From contig NC_007645.1 of NCBI RefSeq assembly GCF_000012985.1, positions 4,424,581 through 4,488,580 on the forward strand: a stretch of 64,000 bases of DNA. The letters run 5' to 3'. Origin of the DNA: Hahella chejuensis KCTC 2396 (GTDB taxonomy: Bacteria > Pseudomonadota > Gammaproteobacteria > Pseudomonadales > Oleiphilaceae). A program made the position numbers and the translations under genes. This document shows, one piece after another, positions 34,480 to 42,811 of this stretch; position 1 is the stretch's first letter, and every line of letters starts with the position of its first letter. The notes beneath the pieces are model-generated. The model was given only the letters and a program-made list of their open reading frames with translations, did no database searches and was not told where the DNA came from.

Positions 34480-35961
34480 CTACTGAAGTCGCCGGATCAG
34501 CTCAACCCGACGATTGCGTTTTTTCCCTGCATCAGACAGGTTATCTGCTTCCGGCGCTACCGGACCAACACCGTAAGGAGTCAAGCGCGCTTGGGCAACG
34601 CCATAGTCCTTTATCAGGCGTTCAACAACCGCTTTGGCGCGCGCCGAAGACAACTCAATGTTGTGTTGAAAAGCTCCCGTGTCATCCGTGTGACCTGTCA
34701 CATAAAGCAACAACTCCGGGCGCTTTTTCAGCAAACCTGCGATAGCCTCCAGAGTAGGTTTAGATTCGTCTTTGACGACGGCTTTGTCCGTATCAAAAAA
34801 CACGCCGTATAAAAGCGCTTTTCCTGTCTCGTCAATATCACGACTCAGGCTATCCACATCCACTGTAATCAGGTCGTCCTCAAGCGCTTCCGATTCCAGA
34901 ATGATCTGCTGCACTGCCGTTTCATCCTCATAACCACCAATAAACAAGGCGACATACACCTTGCCTTTTGCTGCGTCTTTTGACGCCACAATGAAATACG
35001 GCTTACGGTAGTAGTTGTAGACGGACTCTGTAAGTGAAATCAGTCCACCGAGATGAGAGGACTTGTACTCGTCGCCGCACTGCTGCAGCTCACAGGAATA
35101 AACAGTAGCGAAGCCGCCTTTAGACAACGCCGCTTTATAATTTTCGTACAACTTCAGAGTGGACACATTTTCCAGTTCGTAATAGTGTCTGGAAAGATCG
35201 CCAACCAAATCCAAAGTTTCAAACTGATATGGCTTGTCGTCGCCGCTTAGTGCGGAAACCGGAATACTGATGCGCTCATAATCCACCACTTTGCGTTGCC
35301 GCAAATCGGCGCCAGGATAGCGGGGCAACAGCGGGTGATCTTCCTTCGCGGTATCCGGGTCACTAGCTTTCATCAGGGTCGCAGGCGGCTGCGCCCCGAG
35401 ATATTCAACGTCCATTTTGACAAGGTCGCTCTGTAGCGGTTCTTCTTCAAGGATAACTTGCTGCACAGCAACCTCGTCATCATAGCCGCCGATGAACAAA
35501 GCTACGTTGACTTTACCCTTTTGGGCACCCTTCTCATAAACCATGTAGTAAGGATTGCGGTAATAGTTGTAAACGCTATCACCTGGCGAAACCAGTGCGC
35601 CTAGTTCAGCCGCCTGCGTCGCTGATCCGCATTGCTCCAGCTCACACTGATAAACAGACTTGAAGCCGCTTTTTTCCAGCGCGGCTTGATAATTTTTATA
35701 CACTTTAAGTGTGGAGACGTTTTCCAGACTATAGAAATGCTGGGTCAAATCGCCTTTCAAGCTTAGTTTCTGATATTCGTATGGCTCGCCTTCGCCACTA
35801 AGCTTACTCGCGGGAATCGTAAACGGCGCATAATCGATTTGCATATAGGCGCTTACAGATGCGCCCGGATAGCGACTCAGCAACGGATGATCCGGCTCGT
35901 CGGCATATACGCTGGCGACGCTCAAAACGCTAATAAAAGCAGCAGTAACCCTTCTAAACAT
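34480..35961 (-). CDS. Envelope protein with two DUF4892-like domains and a C-terminal OmpA domain
   Basis: A 493-residue exported protein with signal peptide (FISVLSVASVYA). Two about 165-residue domains repeat each other: DHPLLSRYPGAS then YEYQKLSLKGDLTQHFYSLENVSTLKVY in the first, DHPLLPRYPGAD then YQFETLDLVGDLSRHYYELENVSTLKLY in the second, each with YNYYR-PY and VALFIGGY-DE blocks. This is the DUF4892 pattern, normally present once. The C-terminal OmpA domain (FFDTDKAVVKDES, VTGHTDDTGAFQHNIELSSARA, NRRVEL) binds peptidoglycan. The internal duplication is unusual. It lies downstream of the sqr gene on the same strand, about 150 bases apart, with no evident functional link. Confidence 0.85.
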   Translation of the reverse strand: MFRRVTAAFISVLSVASVYADEPDHPLLSRYPGASVSAYMQIDYAPFTIPASKLSGEGEPYEYQKLSLKGDLTQHFYSLENVSTLKVYKNYQAALEKSGFKSVYQCELEQCGSATQAAELGALVSPGDSVYNYYRNPYYMVYEKGAQKGKVNVALFIGGYDDEVAVQQVILEEEPLQSDLVKMDVEYLGAQPPATLMKASDPDTAKEDHPLLPRYPGADLRQRKVVDYERISIPVSALSGDDKPYQFETLDLVGDLSRHYYELENVSTLKLYENYKAALSKGGFATVYSCELQQCGDEYKSSHLGGLISLTESVYNYYRKPYFIVASKDAAKGKVYVALFIGGYEDETAVQQIILESEALEDDLITVDVDSLSRDIDETGKALLYGVFFDTDKAVVKDESKPTLEAIAGLLKKRPELLLYVTGHTDDTGAFQHNIELSSARAKAVVERLIKDYGVAQARLTPYGVGPVAPEADNLSDAGKKRNRRVELIRRLQ

Positions 35962-36112
35962 GGCCCCTCCTATTTTTAGACGTAATCACAGGGAATTTAA
36001 GCGTTTTTTACGGACAACTTCCGTCGCTGCAACCATAGAGAAACGCCTCCGCCCACTTAGGGTGAAGCGTTAAAAAGTTTAGCGGGCTGACTTTCGGAAC
36101 CTAATAACGGGA

Positions 36113-37390
36113 TTAAGAAGGAGCCTTCAACCTTTCAATGCCGAAAGCTTTCAGGATATAACGTTCAAAGAGAGGTTCCGTGGAGCCTTTACGTATTTTG
36201 AGAAGAAAGTACTTCTCGAACGCCACTTTGGCGACATGCACCCATTTGCCCTCACGCATCCAGTTGACATTTCGCGGAGGCAATTGAGGAATCGCCACAA
36301 ATGCGATTCCGGTGTCTCCCATATCCGCCAGACACACCGCATTCCAGGTCGCTTCGGCTTTGGGATCAGCGCCTGCGAGCGTCGCCTGGATATTTTTCGC
36401 CACCGCCGTCGCCATACTTTCAATCATATAGCCGGTTTTGGGAACGCCAGTCGGCACAGGCGTATTTTCCCTTGGCGCAATCGCCACCGCCACCCCGATG
36501 CCCCATACATTAGGATAAGTTGGGTTGCGCTGATGTTTATCAATCACGACGAAGCCACGGGGATTCACCAGACCTTCCACATCTCTCAAGGCGTCAATGC
36601 CGGTAAAGGCGGGTAGCATCATGGCGTATTTGAAGGGCAATTCACGACGTTGTTTATTCTCTCCGTCGCCGTCCACTTCCATGACAGTCATGAGGTTTTC
36701 GCCGACAGACTCGACCTTTGCGTTGCAAACCCAGTCTATGTGTCTTTGTCGTAATTGCGACTCCAGCATTCCTTTGCTATCGCCTACCCCGCCTAAACCG
36801 AGATGACCAATATAGGGTTCTGACGTGACGAAGGTCATAGGCACTTTATCGCGAATACGCCGTTTACGCAGGTCGCGGTCCATAATGAAGGCGAACTCAT
36901 ATGCGGGCCCAAAACAGGAAGCCCCCTGCACCGCACCCACGACAATCGGGCCCGGATCGTCAACAAACTCGCGCCACTTCTGATTGGCTTTAATAGCGTG
37001 ATCAATATGACAGATGGATTGGGTATAACCGTCAGGGCCCAGCCCTGGGATCTCTTCAAACGCCAAACGGGGACCAGTCGCGATGATGAGATGATCGTAG
37101 GAGATACTGTCTCCGTTATGAAGTTCTATGCAGTTGGCGCCTGGGTCGACCTTTTGCGCTGCGCCGACCACTAATTCTACGCCTTTGCCGGATAAGGGAG
37201 ACTGCAGCGGAATTTTGATGGCTTCCGGCTCCCTCCATCCGATGGCCACCCAAGGATTGGACGGCACGAAATGAAAATAGTCTTTATCACTCACCACCAC
37301 AATGCGGTGGTCTTTACTCAATGTTTCCCTTAATTCAAACGCCATAGGCATTCCACCCAGGCCCGCGCCTAAAATAACTATAGTCGCCAT
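36113..37390 (-). CDS. sqr: Sulfide:quinone oxidoreductase
   Basis: A 425-residue flavoprotein that matches the Acidithiobacillus ferrooxidans SQR sequence as I recall it: VVILGAGLGGMP FAD motif, FHFVPSNPWVA, GASCFGPAYEFA, SEPYIGHLGLGGVGDSKG, PVPTGVPKTGYMIESM and a C-terminal KVAFEKYFLLKI membrane-binding helix. The three cysteines of the catalytic cycle are present at 127, 159 and 353, in line with 128, 160 and 356 of that enzyme. It oxidises sulfide to polysulfide or sulfur at the inner membrane and passes electrons to quinone. No sulfur dioxygenase or rhodanese gene is adjacent, so it may act in sulfide detoxification. Confidence 0.9.
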   Translation of the reverse strand: MATIVILGAGLGGMPMAFELRETLSKDHRIVVVSDKDYFHFVPSNPWVAIGWREPEAIKIPLQSPLSGKGVELVVGAAQKVDPGANCIELHNGDSISYDHLIIATGPRLAFEEIPGLGPDGYTQSICHIDHAIKANQKWREFVDDPGPIVVGAVQGASCFGPAYEFAFIMDRDLRKRRIRDKVPMTFVTSEPYIGHLGLGGVGDSKGMLESQLRQRHIDWVCNAKVESVGENLMTVMEVDGDGENKQRRELPFKYAMMLPAFTGIDALRDVEGLVNPRGFVVIDKHQRNPTYPNVWGIGVAVAIAPRENTPVPTGVPKTGYMIESMATAVAKNIQATLAGADPKAEATWNAVCLADMGDTGIAFVAIPQLPPRNVNWMREGKWVHVAKVAFEKYFLLKIRKGSTEPLFERYILKAFGIERLKAPS

Positions 37391-37540
37391 GCGCTTCCCT
37401 CTTTGTCGTCAATTCCACTCTGACGCGGCCCAATCCCGCCGCCGCCCTGTCTCCAGTAATTCCTGAGACCCTGCAGAATAATTCAAAGCCGCACCACTTC
37501 GCTACAGCTGTAAACCGCGCATATGCGACTTAGACGACAA

Positions 37541-37569
37541 AAAGACCCGTCAGGATGCGACGGGGCTTT
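37541..37569. terminator. Hairpin terminator overlapping the repressor gene end
   Basis: AAAGACCCGTC (37541-37551) pairs with GACGGGGCTTT (37559-37569) with one A/G mismatch and loop AGGATGC. The stop codon of the minus-strand repressor gene lies inside it, a compact end typical of rho-independent terminators. Confidence 0.7.
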
Positions 37570-37990
37570 CCTGAATCCTTACAGCAGCGCCGTTATGTCC
37601 TCTTTTGACGCTCGGCCCGGAGGGCTTGCGGAAAGCGTGACGGATACGATCCAATTCCGACACCAACAACGTGCGCTCAAACTCGGTTGTGCGATCGTAA
37701 AGATCCAACCAGGCCTGCTTCTCAGGCGGCAGTTGATAGACAGGACCGTCTTCTTCCATACGCACGCGATACATAGGGCCATCGCCTGTACGCAGCCACT
37801 CGAAATTGCCATCCCACTTGTCGGCAATGGTGATCAGGTAATCTGCTCCCACCTGATAAATATCTCCGTTGAACCATTGGCGCACCGTTTCGTAGCGTAC
37901 GTTACAGGCGACGGAGATTTCCCGTTTGATTTTCCGAGGATGCACTCCCCGGTCCAGTAGTAGTCTTTCGATTCTTTTTGTAACACTCAT
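37550..37990 (-). CDS. CI-like phage repressor-type HTH protein, copy 1
   Basis: A 146-residue protein from the ATG at 37990. Residues about 1-75 resemble the N-terminal HTH of CI-type phage repressors (MSVTKRIERLLLDRG, NVRYETVRQWFNGDIYQVGADYL, WDGNFEWLRTGDGPM). The rest is a short helical segment (LPPEKQAWLDLYDRTTEFERTLLVSEL) and no LexA-like Ser-Lys autoprotease domain, so SOS cleavage is not expected. A paralogue lies 350 bases away. An interrupted palindrome shared with that paralogue begins 2 bases upstream of the ATG, suggesting autoregulation and possibly a leaderless or very short 5' end. Confidence 0.75.
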   Translation of the reverse strand: MSVTKRIERLLLDRGVHPRKIKREISVACNVRYETVRQWFNGDIYQVGADYLITIADKWDGNFEWLRTGDGPMYRVRMEEDGPVYQLPPEKQAWLDLYDRTTEFERTLLVSELDRIRHAFRKPSGPSVKRGHNGAAVRIQESPVAS

Positions 37991-37992
37991 AT

Positions 37993-38047
37993 GCAAGCCA
38001 GCTTTGTTAAGATTTGTAAATTGTATCTCGCATTAATACAAGCTTGC
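37993..38047. promoter_or_regulatory. Interrupted palindromic operator candidate, copy 1
   Basis: Outer arms GCAAGC (37993-37998) and GCTTGC (38042-38047) flank inner TTTGT-type (38003-38007) and ATACAA (38036-38041) segments, just upstream of the copy 1 repressor ATG. The same layout with near-identical arms and spacing lies before copy 2, which supports a shared operator. Binding by these repressors is inferred. Confidence 0.6.
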
Positions 38048-38338
38048 ATGCCTAATTCCAAAATTTTTTGTTACATTGACAATGATTAATAAAAGTACAA
38101 CTGGGTTTCGCCCTCATCCCGCATCTTTGAACTCCCCGCTAAAGGCTTAAGACAGTAGGCGTGATGCGCTTTCGCTCATAACGCAGACACAATCGCGCAA
38201 CAAACGAAAAAGAAGACAGAATATTAAGAACAGGTAAGAAGAAAGGCCCGCTTCGTGGCGGAAAACTGACTCTCTGAAGTGAAAGCCAGTCAGAGACTTG
38301 GACGGAAGTACAACTTTCAGTTAAAAGCCAACAACTTA
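38048..38338. other. Gap between the repressor paralogues
   Basis: About 290 bases without a supported gene. Near 38263-38293 there are two mutually exclusive short hairpins (CTGACT with AGTCAG; CTCTGA with TCAGAG) that could form a leader or end structure. No IS remnant or attachment site was recognised. Confidence 0.35.
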
Positions 38339-38761
38339 TCAGCTTTTAACTTTTTCCTCCTTTTTTGAGAAAGAGGCCGGCTCCAACCCTTCGTATGGAT
38401 TTTGAATAGATTTACGGAACCTTTTCAGCTCATTGAGCATGTAAGCACGCTCGACATCAGATGTGTTATCGAACAATTCTAACCACGCCCTTTTTTCCTC
38501 GGGCAGATAGGAAGCGGCTTCTTCACTGATCTTAGGCTTTTCCATCGAGCCCTTGCCCGTGTAGAGCCAATCAAAGTTGGCGTCCCATTTGTCGGCGATA
38601 ATCAGAAGATAATTCGCGCCCACTTCAGCAATGGTGCCGTTAAACCACTGACGTACGGTTTCATAACGGACTCCGCAAGTGTTAGATATTTTCCGCTTTA
38701 CCTGACGGCGATGAACGCCTCTTTCGAGTAGTAGTTGTTCGATTCTTTCGGTTACAGACAT
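38339..38761 (-). CDS. CI-like phage repressor-type HTH protein, copy 2
   Basis: A 140-residue paralogue of copy 1 from the ATG at 38761: MSVTERIEQLLLERG, GVRYETVRQWFNGTIAEVGANYL and WDANFDWLYTGKGSM match position by position, then LPEEKRAWLELFDNTSDVERAYML-type helix and a lysine-rich tail. It also lacks a protease domain. It is divergent from a Cro-like gene at 38870, the classical repressor/Cro arrangement, so this copy is the likelier original of the pair. The shared operator lies directly upstream. Confidence 0.78.
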   Translation of the reverse strand: MSVTERIEQLLLERGVHRRQVKRKISNTCGVRYETVRQWFNGTIAEVGANYLLIIADKWDANFDWLYTGKGSMEKPKISEEAASYLPEEKRAWLELFDNTSDVERAYMLNELKRFRKSIQNPYEGLEPASFSKKEEKVKS

Positions 38762-38763
38762 AT

Positions 38764-38820
38764 GCAAGCCAGCTTTGTAGTTTGCCGCATTGTAACCCGC
38801 ATTGCTACAAATATGCTTGC
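38764..38820. promoter_or_regulatory. Interrupted palindromic operator candidate, copy 2
   Basis: GCAAGC (38764-38769), 4 bases, TTTGTAG (38774-38780) pair with CTACAAA (38805-38811), 3 bases, GCTTGC (38815-38820). A further half-site-like TATGCTTGTATA follows near 38836. The element fills the divergent space between repressor copy 2 and the Cro-like gene and matches the one upstream of copy 1. Confidence 0.65.
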
Positions 38821-38869
38821 TTTATTAAAACAATTATGCTTGTATAACGCGCGATGTAAGGAGGCAGCT

Positions 38870-39148
38870 ATGACGAAAGCGGAAGTACTTGCTTACTTCG
38901 GTTCGGTGGCGAACGTCGCCAAAACGTTAGGAATCACCACTCAGGCTGTTTATGAGTGGGGAGACTCGGTGCCTGAGCCACGGCAATGGCAATTGCAGGT
39001 TCTGACCGACGGCGTTCTAAAGGTTTCATCGAAGCGAAGTAGACAAGGTAAATCATCCACTCAAATTCTGAAGAAAAATGTAAAGTTTGGACAGAAAGCC
39101 AAAAGCGACAAAACCGGCGATGCGGACAAAGTTACCAAGGGAATATAG
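38870..39148 (+). CDS. Cro-like small DNA-binding protein
   Basis: A 92-residue basic protein from the ATG at 38870, selected because AAGGAGG lies 6 bases before it. Residues 1-45 form a compact HTH of the P22 Cro/YdaS type: MTKAEVLAYFGSVANVAKTLGITTQAVYEWGDSVPEPRQWQ-like order with the GITTQAVYEW recognition helix. The tail is Lys/Ser-rich and likely disordered. It is divergent from repressor copy 2, so the two could form a bistable switch. No phage structural genes are nearby. Confidence 0.75.
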   Translation: MTKAEVLAYFGSVANVAKTLGITTQAVYEWGDSVPEPRQWQLQVLTDGVLKVSSKRSRQGKSSTQILKKNVKFGQKAKSDKTGDADKVTKGI

Positions 39149-39169
39149 AGGAATAGCAAAGGGAGGCCC

Positions 39170-39397
39170 ATGCTGTTACTAAGCCTGACCGGAGCCATAT
39201 TGATTATGACTGCATTGTGTTTGCTGTTCTTCATCAGAAATGCGAAGGCCTCGGAATTGCGGCTACGCCTGATGAAAGAAAACTATGAAGCATTCAAGAA
39301 GCTCCCCAGCTATGAAGACATGCTTTACCGGTTTTGGATTCCCCTCACTCGTTTTGAGGAAAAAGCGACAGGCGAACAAAGGAAGGAGGAAAGTTGA
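39170..39397 (+). CDS. Small single-pass membrane protein downstream of the Cro-like gene
   Basis: A 75-residue protein with one N-terminal membrane helix (LLLSLTGAILIMTALCLLFFI) and a basic/acidic cytosolic tail. GGGAGG precedes the ATG. It lies 21 bases after the Cro-like gene and probably shares its transcript, which ends at a strong hairpin 42 bases downstream. I do not recognise a family; phage-derived small membrane proteins are a possible source. Confidence 0.6.
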   Translation: MLLLSLTGAILIMTALCLLFFIRNAKASELRLRLMKENYEAFKKLPSYEDMLYRFWIPLTRFEEKATGEQRKEES

Positions 39398-39438
39398 ACC
39401 CAGATTTATCGACCTGAGCCATCGACGAATGTATTTAA

Positions 39439-39467
39439 AAGAAGGTGAGTATTGCACTCACCTTCTT
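39439..39467. terminator. Strong bidirectional terminator hairpin
   Basis: AAGAAGGTGAGT (39439-39450) pairs perfectly with ACTCACCTTCTT (39456-39467) over loop ATTGC, with A- and T-rich flanks. It separates the Cro-like operon (plus) from the convergent metalloprotease gene. Confidence 0.85.
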
Positions 39468-39482
39468 AACTTAAGACTGGCG

Positions 39483-42095
39483 TTATTTACGTGGAAATTT
39501 AAACCGCAGCCAACCGAGCGCCGCCAGCATCAACCAGACTGCGCCGCCACCGCCGCCGGAATCACCACTACCTGAGTCGCTATCACCTGAATCGCTATCA
39601 CCTGAATCGCTATCACCTGAGTTGCTATCACCTGAGTTGCTATCACCTGAGTTGCTATCACCTGAGTCGCTATCACCTGAGTCGCTATCACCTGAGTCGC
39701 TATCACCTGAGTCGTCGTCACCAGTCGGCTCATCATCATCGTTCGCAATAACGCCTGAAGCCGTCGCCTGGCTGATAGTTCCAGAGGTGGGGTTGCTTAT
39801 TGTCAGCGTGAAAGTCTCATCCGTCTCAAATGTCGTATCGCCAGAGGCATTAATCGTAAATGTCTTACTGAACTCACCTGCCGCTAAACTCACTGACCCA
39901 GAAGGCAAGACGCCGCCAAAGTCCGACGCGTTGGCTGGATTAGCGCCAGATCCCGTCACGCTGTAATCCACTGTCATGTCGACAATGGCGTACTGACGGG
40001 AAACCTGAAAAGTAAGGGCTGTCTGACCGCTATTTCCTTCAACTTGGTTCGCACTGATCGCGCTGACGGAAATATTCCCCGAGGTATTCACGGAAACCAA
40101 GGAGAAGTTGGCAGGGGAAACGTTAAAGAACACGTTGTCGCTGCACTTCACCCGAATCCGCCCATTTGTGGTGTCCGTGTTGGGAGCCACCACTCTCTCA
40201 AACCCATCATTGGAGGCGCCGGCTTTGATCATTGTCGTGAATGTAGATCCGCCGTCCTTCGACAGCTCGATATCCACCTGACTGCAACTGACCGGAGCCA
40301 AATGCGTATTCGCTACATTCCAGGTCACATCCATCTGCTGCCCGCCGGTATATGTCCCTGCGCCTGGAGCCGTTACCTTAAATGGGCCAGAGTCGCCATC
40401 AACCGTTAACTTGACGTCATCCTGATTCACGCCGAAGTCGCCCGACCTGACCGTGACCCTGAAATTAAGATCACGGTCGGTCGTAGGCAAGGTTTCCCCT
40501 AGAGAGCTGCTCAGATCACCAGAGATAATTGCATCCAATTTGGGGAAATAGCGCGTTGACGAAGTTGTTCCTTGAAAAGAACGGAACAAAGGACGCTTTC
40601 CATCATCAGTGGCCATTTCAACCGCATCCGAGGTTCCACCACTATCACTTCTGTCCTGCTGCTCCCAAGTGTAGGTTAGTCCAGATAAATCGCCTGGGTC
40701 AGCATCATTTGCTGTCGCCGTGAGCATGAAAGGTGTCTGGGCGGGAATCGTGTAGCTTGCACCCGCATTCACAGTGGGCATTGCATTCCCGGTATTAACC
40801 TGCGTTCCGCAACTAGCCCCACTACCTGTAAGATGATTGTGGATTTGTTCCAGACTACCACCGTTAAAGTAGTCGTCTGCATTACTCTGTATATTTTGAG
40901 GAGAACACAATCCCGAGTAAGACATAATCGTCGAGCCAGACCCGACTTCCCATGCACTGCTGGAAGAACGACGTCCGCCGCCACAATCACCACTAACCGC
41001 GTTAAATGTATGGCCTGCGCCAAACTGGTGCCCCAGCTCATGCGCCAGCAAGTCCGACACAAAGTACTCAAAGCGGCCATCTGGGTTGCCAAGGCCGGTC
41101 CGCCCTTGCGCCTTATGAGTGCTACTGCAAACCACTCCGACATAGGCCAGACCGCCGCCCACTTGATTGAGAAGATGGCCGACATCGTAATCCGCAGTTC
41201 CTATAACGCTGTCAAGGTTGGACTGATTTTCCGACAGCATGCTTGAGGAGCTAGAGTAAGGGTCTGTCGACGAGTCTGTGTAAATAATGCTGTCGTTATC
41301 CGCAACCAGCTGAAAACGAACCGCGACTTCCTTTTCGTAAATCTGATTCAGGCGGTTAACGACAGAAACAATAAATGCCTGAGTTTCCGCCACAGAAGGG
41401 TTACTTGAATCACTGCTGACCGAAGCAGAAAACTCGCCGGTAGCAGCCATCGCCAGTCGATATACTTTATAGCTGTCGCCAAAACTTACTCGTTCCGCCA
41501 GCCCAGGCATTTCAAGAGACTTCAGATAACCATATTCATGACCACTCTCTACGGAGTGGTCATGCTCCGCCGTATCGCACTGCAAGGGCTCTTTACTTGG
41601 CATGTCCTCTTTGAAAAAGCCGCGATATTGGCTGGCGCTCTCTGTCTCGCTAAAGCTGGATTCCGGCTCAATGACCATAGTGGCTTCCGGGGTATTCACA
41701 TAACCATGGAAACCGCGGGGCGTTGTGTCGATTCGCCCACTGACGCCTTCGTCCTCAACGCCGAATACCTTGTAGGTGCGCAGTTCCGGGTATTTGGCCT
41801 CTAACTCTGGAGCCATGACAGGAGAGTAAAACGCCTCCAGCAGTAAAAAGCCGCCATCAGGTTTGGGGTAGTAAAACGGCAATCCTTCTAACGCGCCCTC
41901 GAGGGGGGCGTCTTGCAGATAGACTTTAAGGCGCTCTATATCCGCCGCTATTCCGCGATAGTGAAACGCCGACTCAGTCTGCGACTGCGCCTTACCCGCC
42001 ACATCCAGCCACAATCCATCGGGAGACTGGGCATGGGAGACACTGGCGATAGCCAGCGCCAACTGCGACGCCACAAAAAATGCTGCTTTATTCAT
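39483..42095 (-). CDS. Secreted reprolysin-like metalloprotease with Calx-beta-like domain, acidic repeat and GlyGly-CTERM tail
   Basis: About 870 residues from the ATG at 42095. Order: signal peptide; propeptide (about 25-165, containing LLLEAFYSPVMAPELEAKYPELRTYKVFGVE); zinc protease domain with HELGHQFGAGH (about 352-362), the HExxHxxGxxH motif of metzincins; an Ig/Kre9-like beta region (YTGGQQMDVTWNVANTH); a Calx-beta-like domain (QVEGNSGQTALTFQVSR, FETDETFTLTISNPTSG); a (SGDSD/N)n repeat; and a GGGGGAVWLMLAALGWL-basic tail. The tail matches GlyGly-CTERM sorting signals cut by rhombosortase after type II secretion. The gene follows a free-standing propeptide paralogue. Confidence 0.88.
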   Translation of the reverse strand: MNKAAFFVASQLALAIASVSHAQSPDGLWLDVAGKAQSQTESAFHYRGIAADIERLKVYLQDAPLEGALEGLPFYYPKPDGGFLLLEAFYSPVMAPELEAKYPELRTYKVFGVEDEGVSGRIDTTPRGFHGYVNTPEATMVIEPESSFSETESASQYRGFFKEDMPSKEPLQCDTAEHDHSVESGHEYGYLKSLEMPGLAERVSFGDSYKVYRLAMAATGEFSASVSSDSSNPSVAETQAFIVSVVNRLNQIYEKEVAVRFQLVADNDSIIYTDSSTDPYSSSSSMLSENQSNLDSVIGTADYDVGHLLNQVGGGLAYVGVVCSSTHKAQGRTGLGNPDGRFEYFVSDLLAHELGHQFGAGHTFNAVSGDCGGGRRSSSSAWEVGSGSTIMSYSGLCSPQNIQSNADDYFNGGSLEQIHNHLTGSGASCGTQVNTGNAMPTVNAGASYTIPAQTPFMLTATANDADPGDLSGLTYTWEQQDRSDSGGTSDAVEMATDDGKRPLFRSFQGTTSSTRYFPKLDAIISGDLSSSLGETLPTTDRDLNFRVTVRSGDFGVNQDDVKLTVDGDSGPFKVTAPGAGTYTGGQQMDVTWNVANTHLAPVSCSQVDIELSKDGGSTFTTMIKAGASNDGFERVVAPNTDTTNGRIRVKCSDNVFFNVSPANFSLVSVNTSGNISVSAISANQVEGNSGQTALTFQVSRQYAIVDMTVDYSVTGSGANPANASDFGGVLPSGSVSLAAGEFSKTFTINASGDTTFETDETFTLTISNPTSGTISQATASGVIANDDDEPTGDDDSGDSDSGDSDSGDSDSGDSNSGDSNSGDSNSGDSDSGDSDSGDSDSGSGDSGGGGGAVWLMLAALGWLRFKFPRK
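39571..39720. repeat. 15-bp tandem repeat inside the protease gene, ten units
   Basis: Ten units of the form CCTGARTYGCTATCA encode SGDSD or SGDSN on the minus strand; the last unit at 39706-39720 is degenerate. Reading along the protein, the full units run DDD, NNN, DDD, a three-by-three pattern that suggests block duplication. The region forms a flexible acidic linker before the sorting signal and is prone to length change. Confidence 0.9.
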
Positions 42096-42175
42096 GCTTA
42101 TCAACTCAAATACCTGAAAAAAATCTCTGACGCCTGCGCGCCCTTAAAATAGGGAATTGGCTAGTTCACTGGCGG

Positions 42176-42811
42176 TTAAAACCAGCTTTGTATGGATCGC
42201 CACATCCGTGAGAAGAACCCAGGGCTCGCCGTTTCTTCATGGCGCTCAATGTTACTCCCGGCTTGTTCCGGTATGAGCGCGCCTTCCGGCTCAATGGGTT
42301 TGGGGATATATGGCAGATCCTGTTTGAAGAAAACCCGGTAGCGGTCATCCGTCTTCCTATCGGAAAACCGGCTTTCGGGCTCTATCAATACACTACGGCC
42401 ATCCATGGTGAGAAAAGCCTTGAAGCCTGCATCGGTATAATCAATGCGACCTGACAAGGTGGGCATATCCACGCCATGAACTTTGTAAGTTCGGATATTA
42501 GGAAACTTTTCAGCAAGCTCAGGGGCCATCACCGGCGAGTCAAACGCCTCGACAGCAATAAAGCGCCGGTCCGGCATGGGCAATGTCAATTGCAACCCGT
42601 CAGCGGCGCCTTCTTGGGGGGCGGCTCTAAGGTAGGCGCGAAGCTCCTCGCCTTTTAACGCGACAGCGAAGTACGGAAATTCTTGCGTTTTCTGCGTCTC
42701 CGCAATGGGCGACCAGAATGACGTCTCAGCACTTGCGGTCTGGGACATCAAAACGATTCCTCCAATCAAAGCAAACTGCTGCGCTGACTTTATGGACTTG
42801 CGTAACTGCAC
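42176..42811 (-). CDS. Exported free-standing homologue of the metalloprotease propeptide
   Basis: A 211-residue exported protein with signal peptide (ALIGGIVLMSQTASA). Almost its whole mature part aligns with the propeptide of the metalloprotease encoded 80 bases downstream: FIAVEAFDSPVMAPELAEKFPNIRTYKVHGVD against LLLEAFYSPVMAPELEAKYPELRTYKVFGVE, then LSGRIDYTDAGFKAF against VSGRIDTTPRGFHGY, and VLIEPESRFSD-RYRVFFKQDLP against VIEPESSFSE-QYRGFFKEDMP. No catalytic domain follows. Propeptides fold and inhibit their proteases, so a dedicated inhibitor or chaperone acting in trans is a sound inference. A truncated relic of a second protease is the alternative, though the clean end argues against it. 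Confidence 0.8.
   Translation of the reverse strand: MQLRKSIKSAQQFALIGGIVLMSQTASAETSFWSPIAETQKTQEFPYFAVALKGEELRAYLRAAPQEGAADGLQLTLPMPDRRFIAVEAFDSPVMAPELAEKFPNIRTYKVHGVDMPTLSGRIDYTDAGFKAFLTMDGRSVLIEPESRFSDRKTDDRYRVFFKQDLPYIPKPIEPEGALIPEQAGSNIERHEETASPGFFSRMWRSIQSWF

Noticed and set aside
37541-39467. Integrated prophage
   Set aside because: Only repressor/Cro-type control genes and one small membrane protein are present; no integrase, capsid, tail or lysis genes and no attachment repeats were found.
39571-39720. Short regular repeats that could suggest a CRISPR array
   Set aside because: The units are 15 bp and directly abutting, without spacers, and encode the SGDSD linker in frame within the protease gene.
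39530-39966. Open frames over the protease repeat on both strands
   Set aside because: They are by-products of the 15-bp period (IATQV- and SLSPE-type periodic peptides) and have no ribosome sites.
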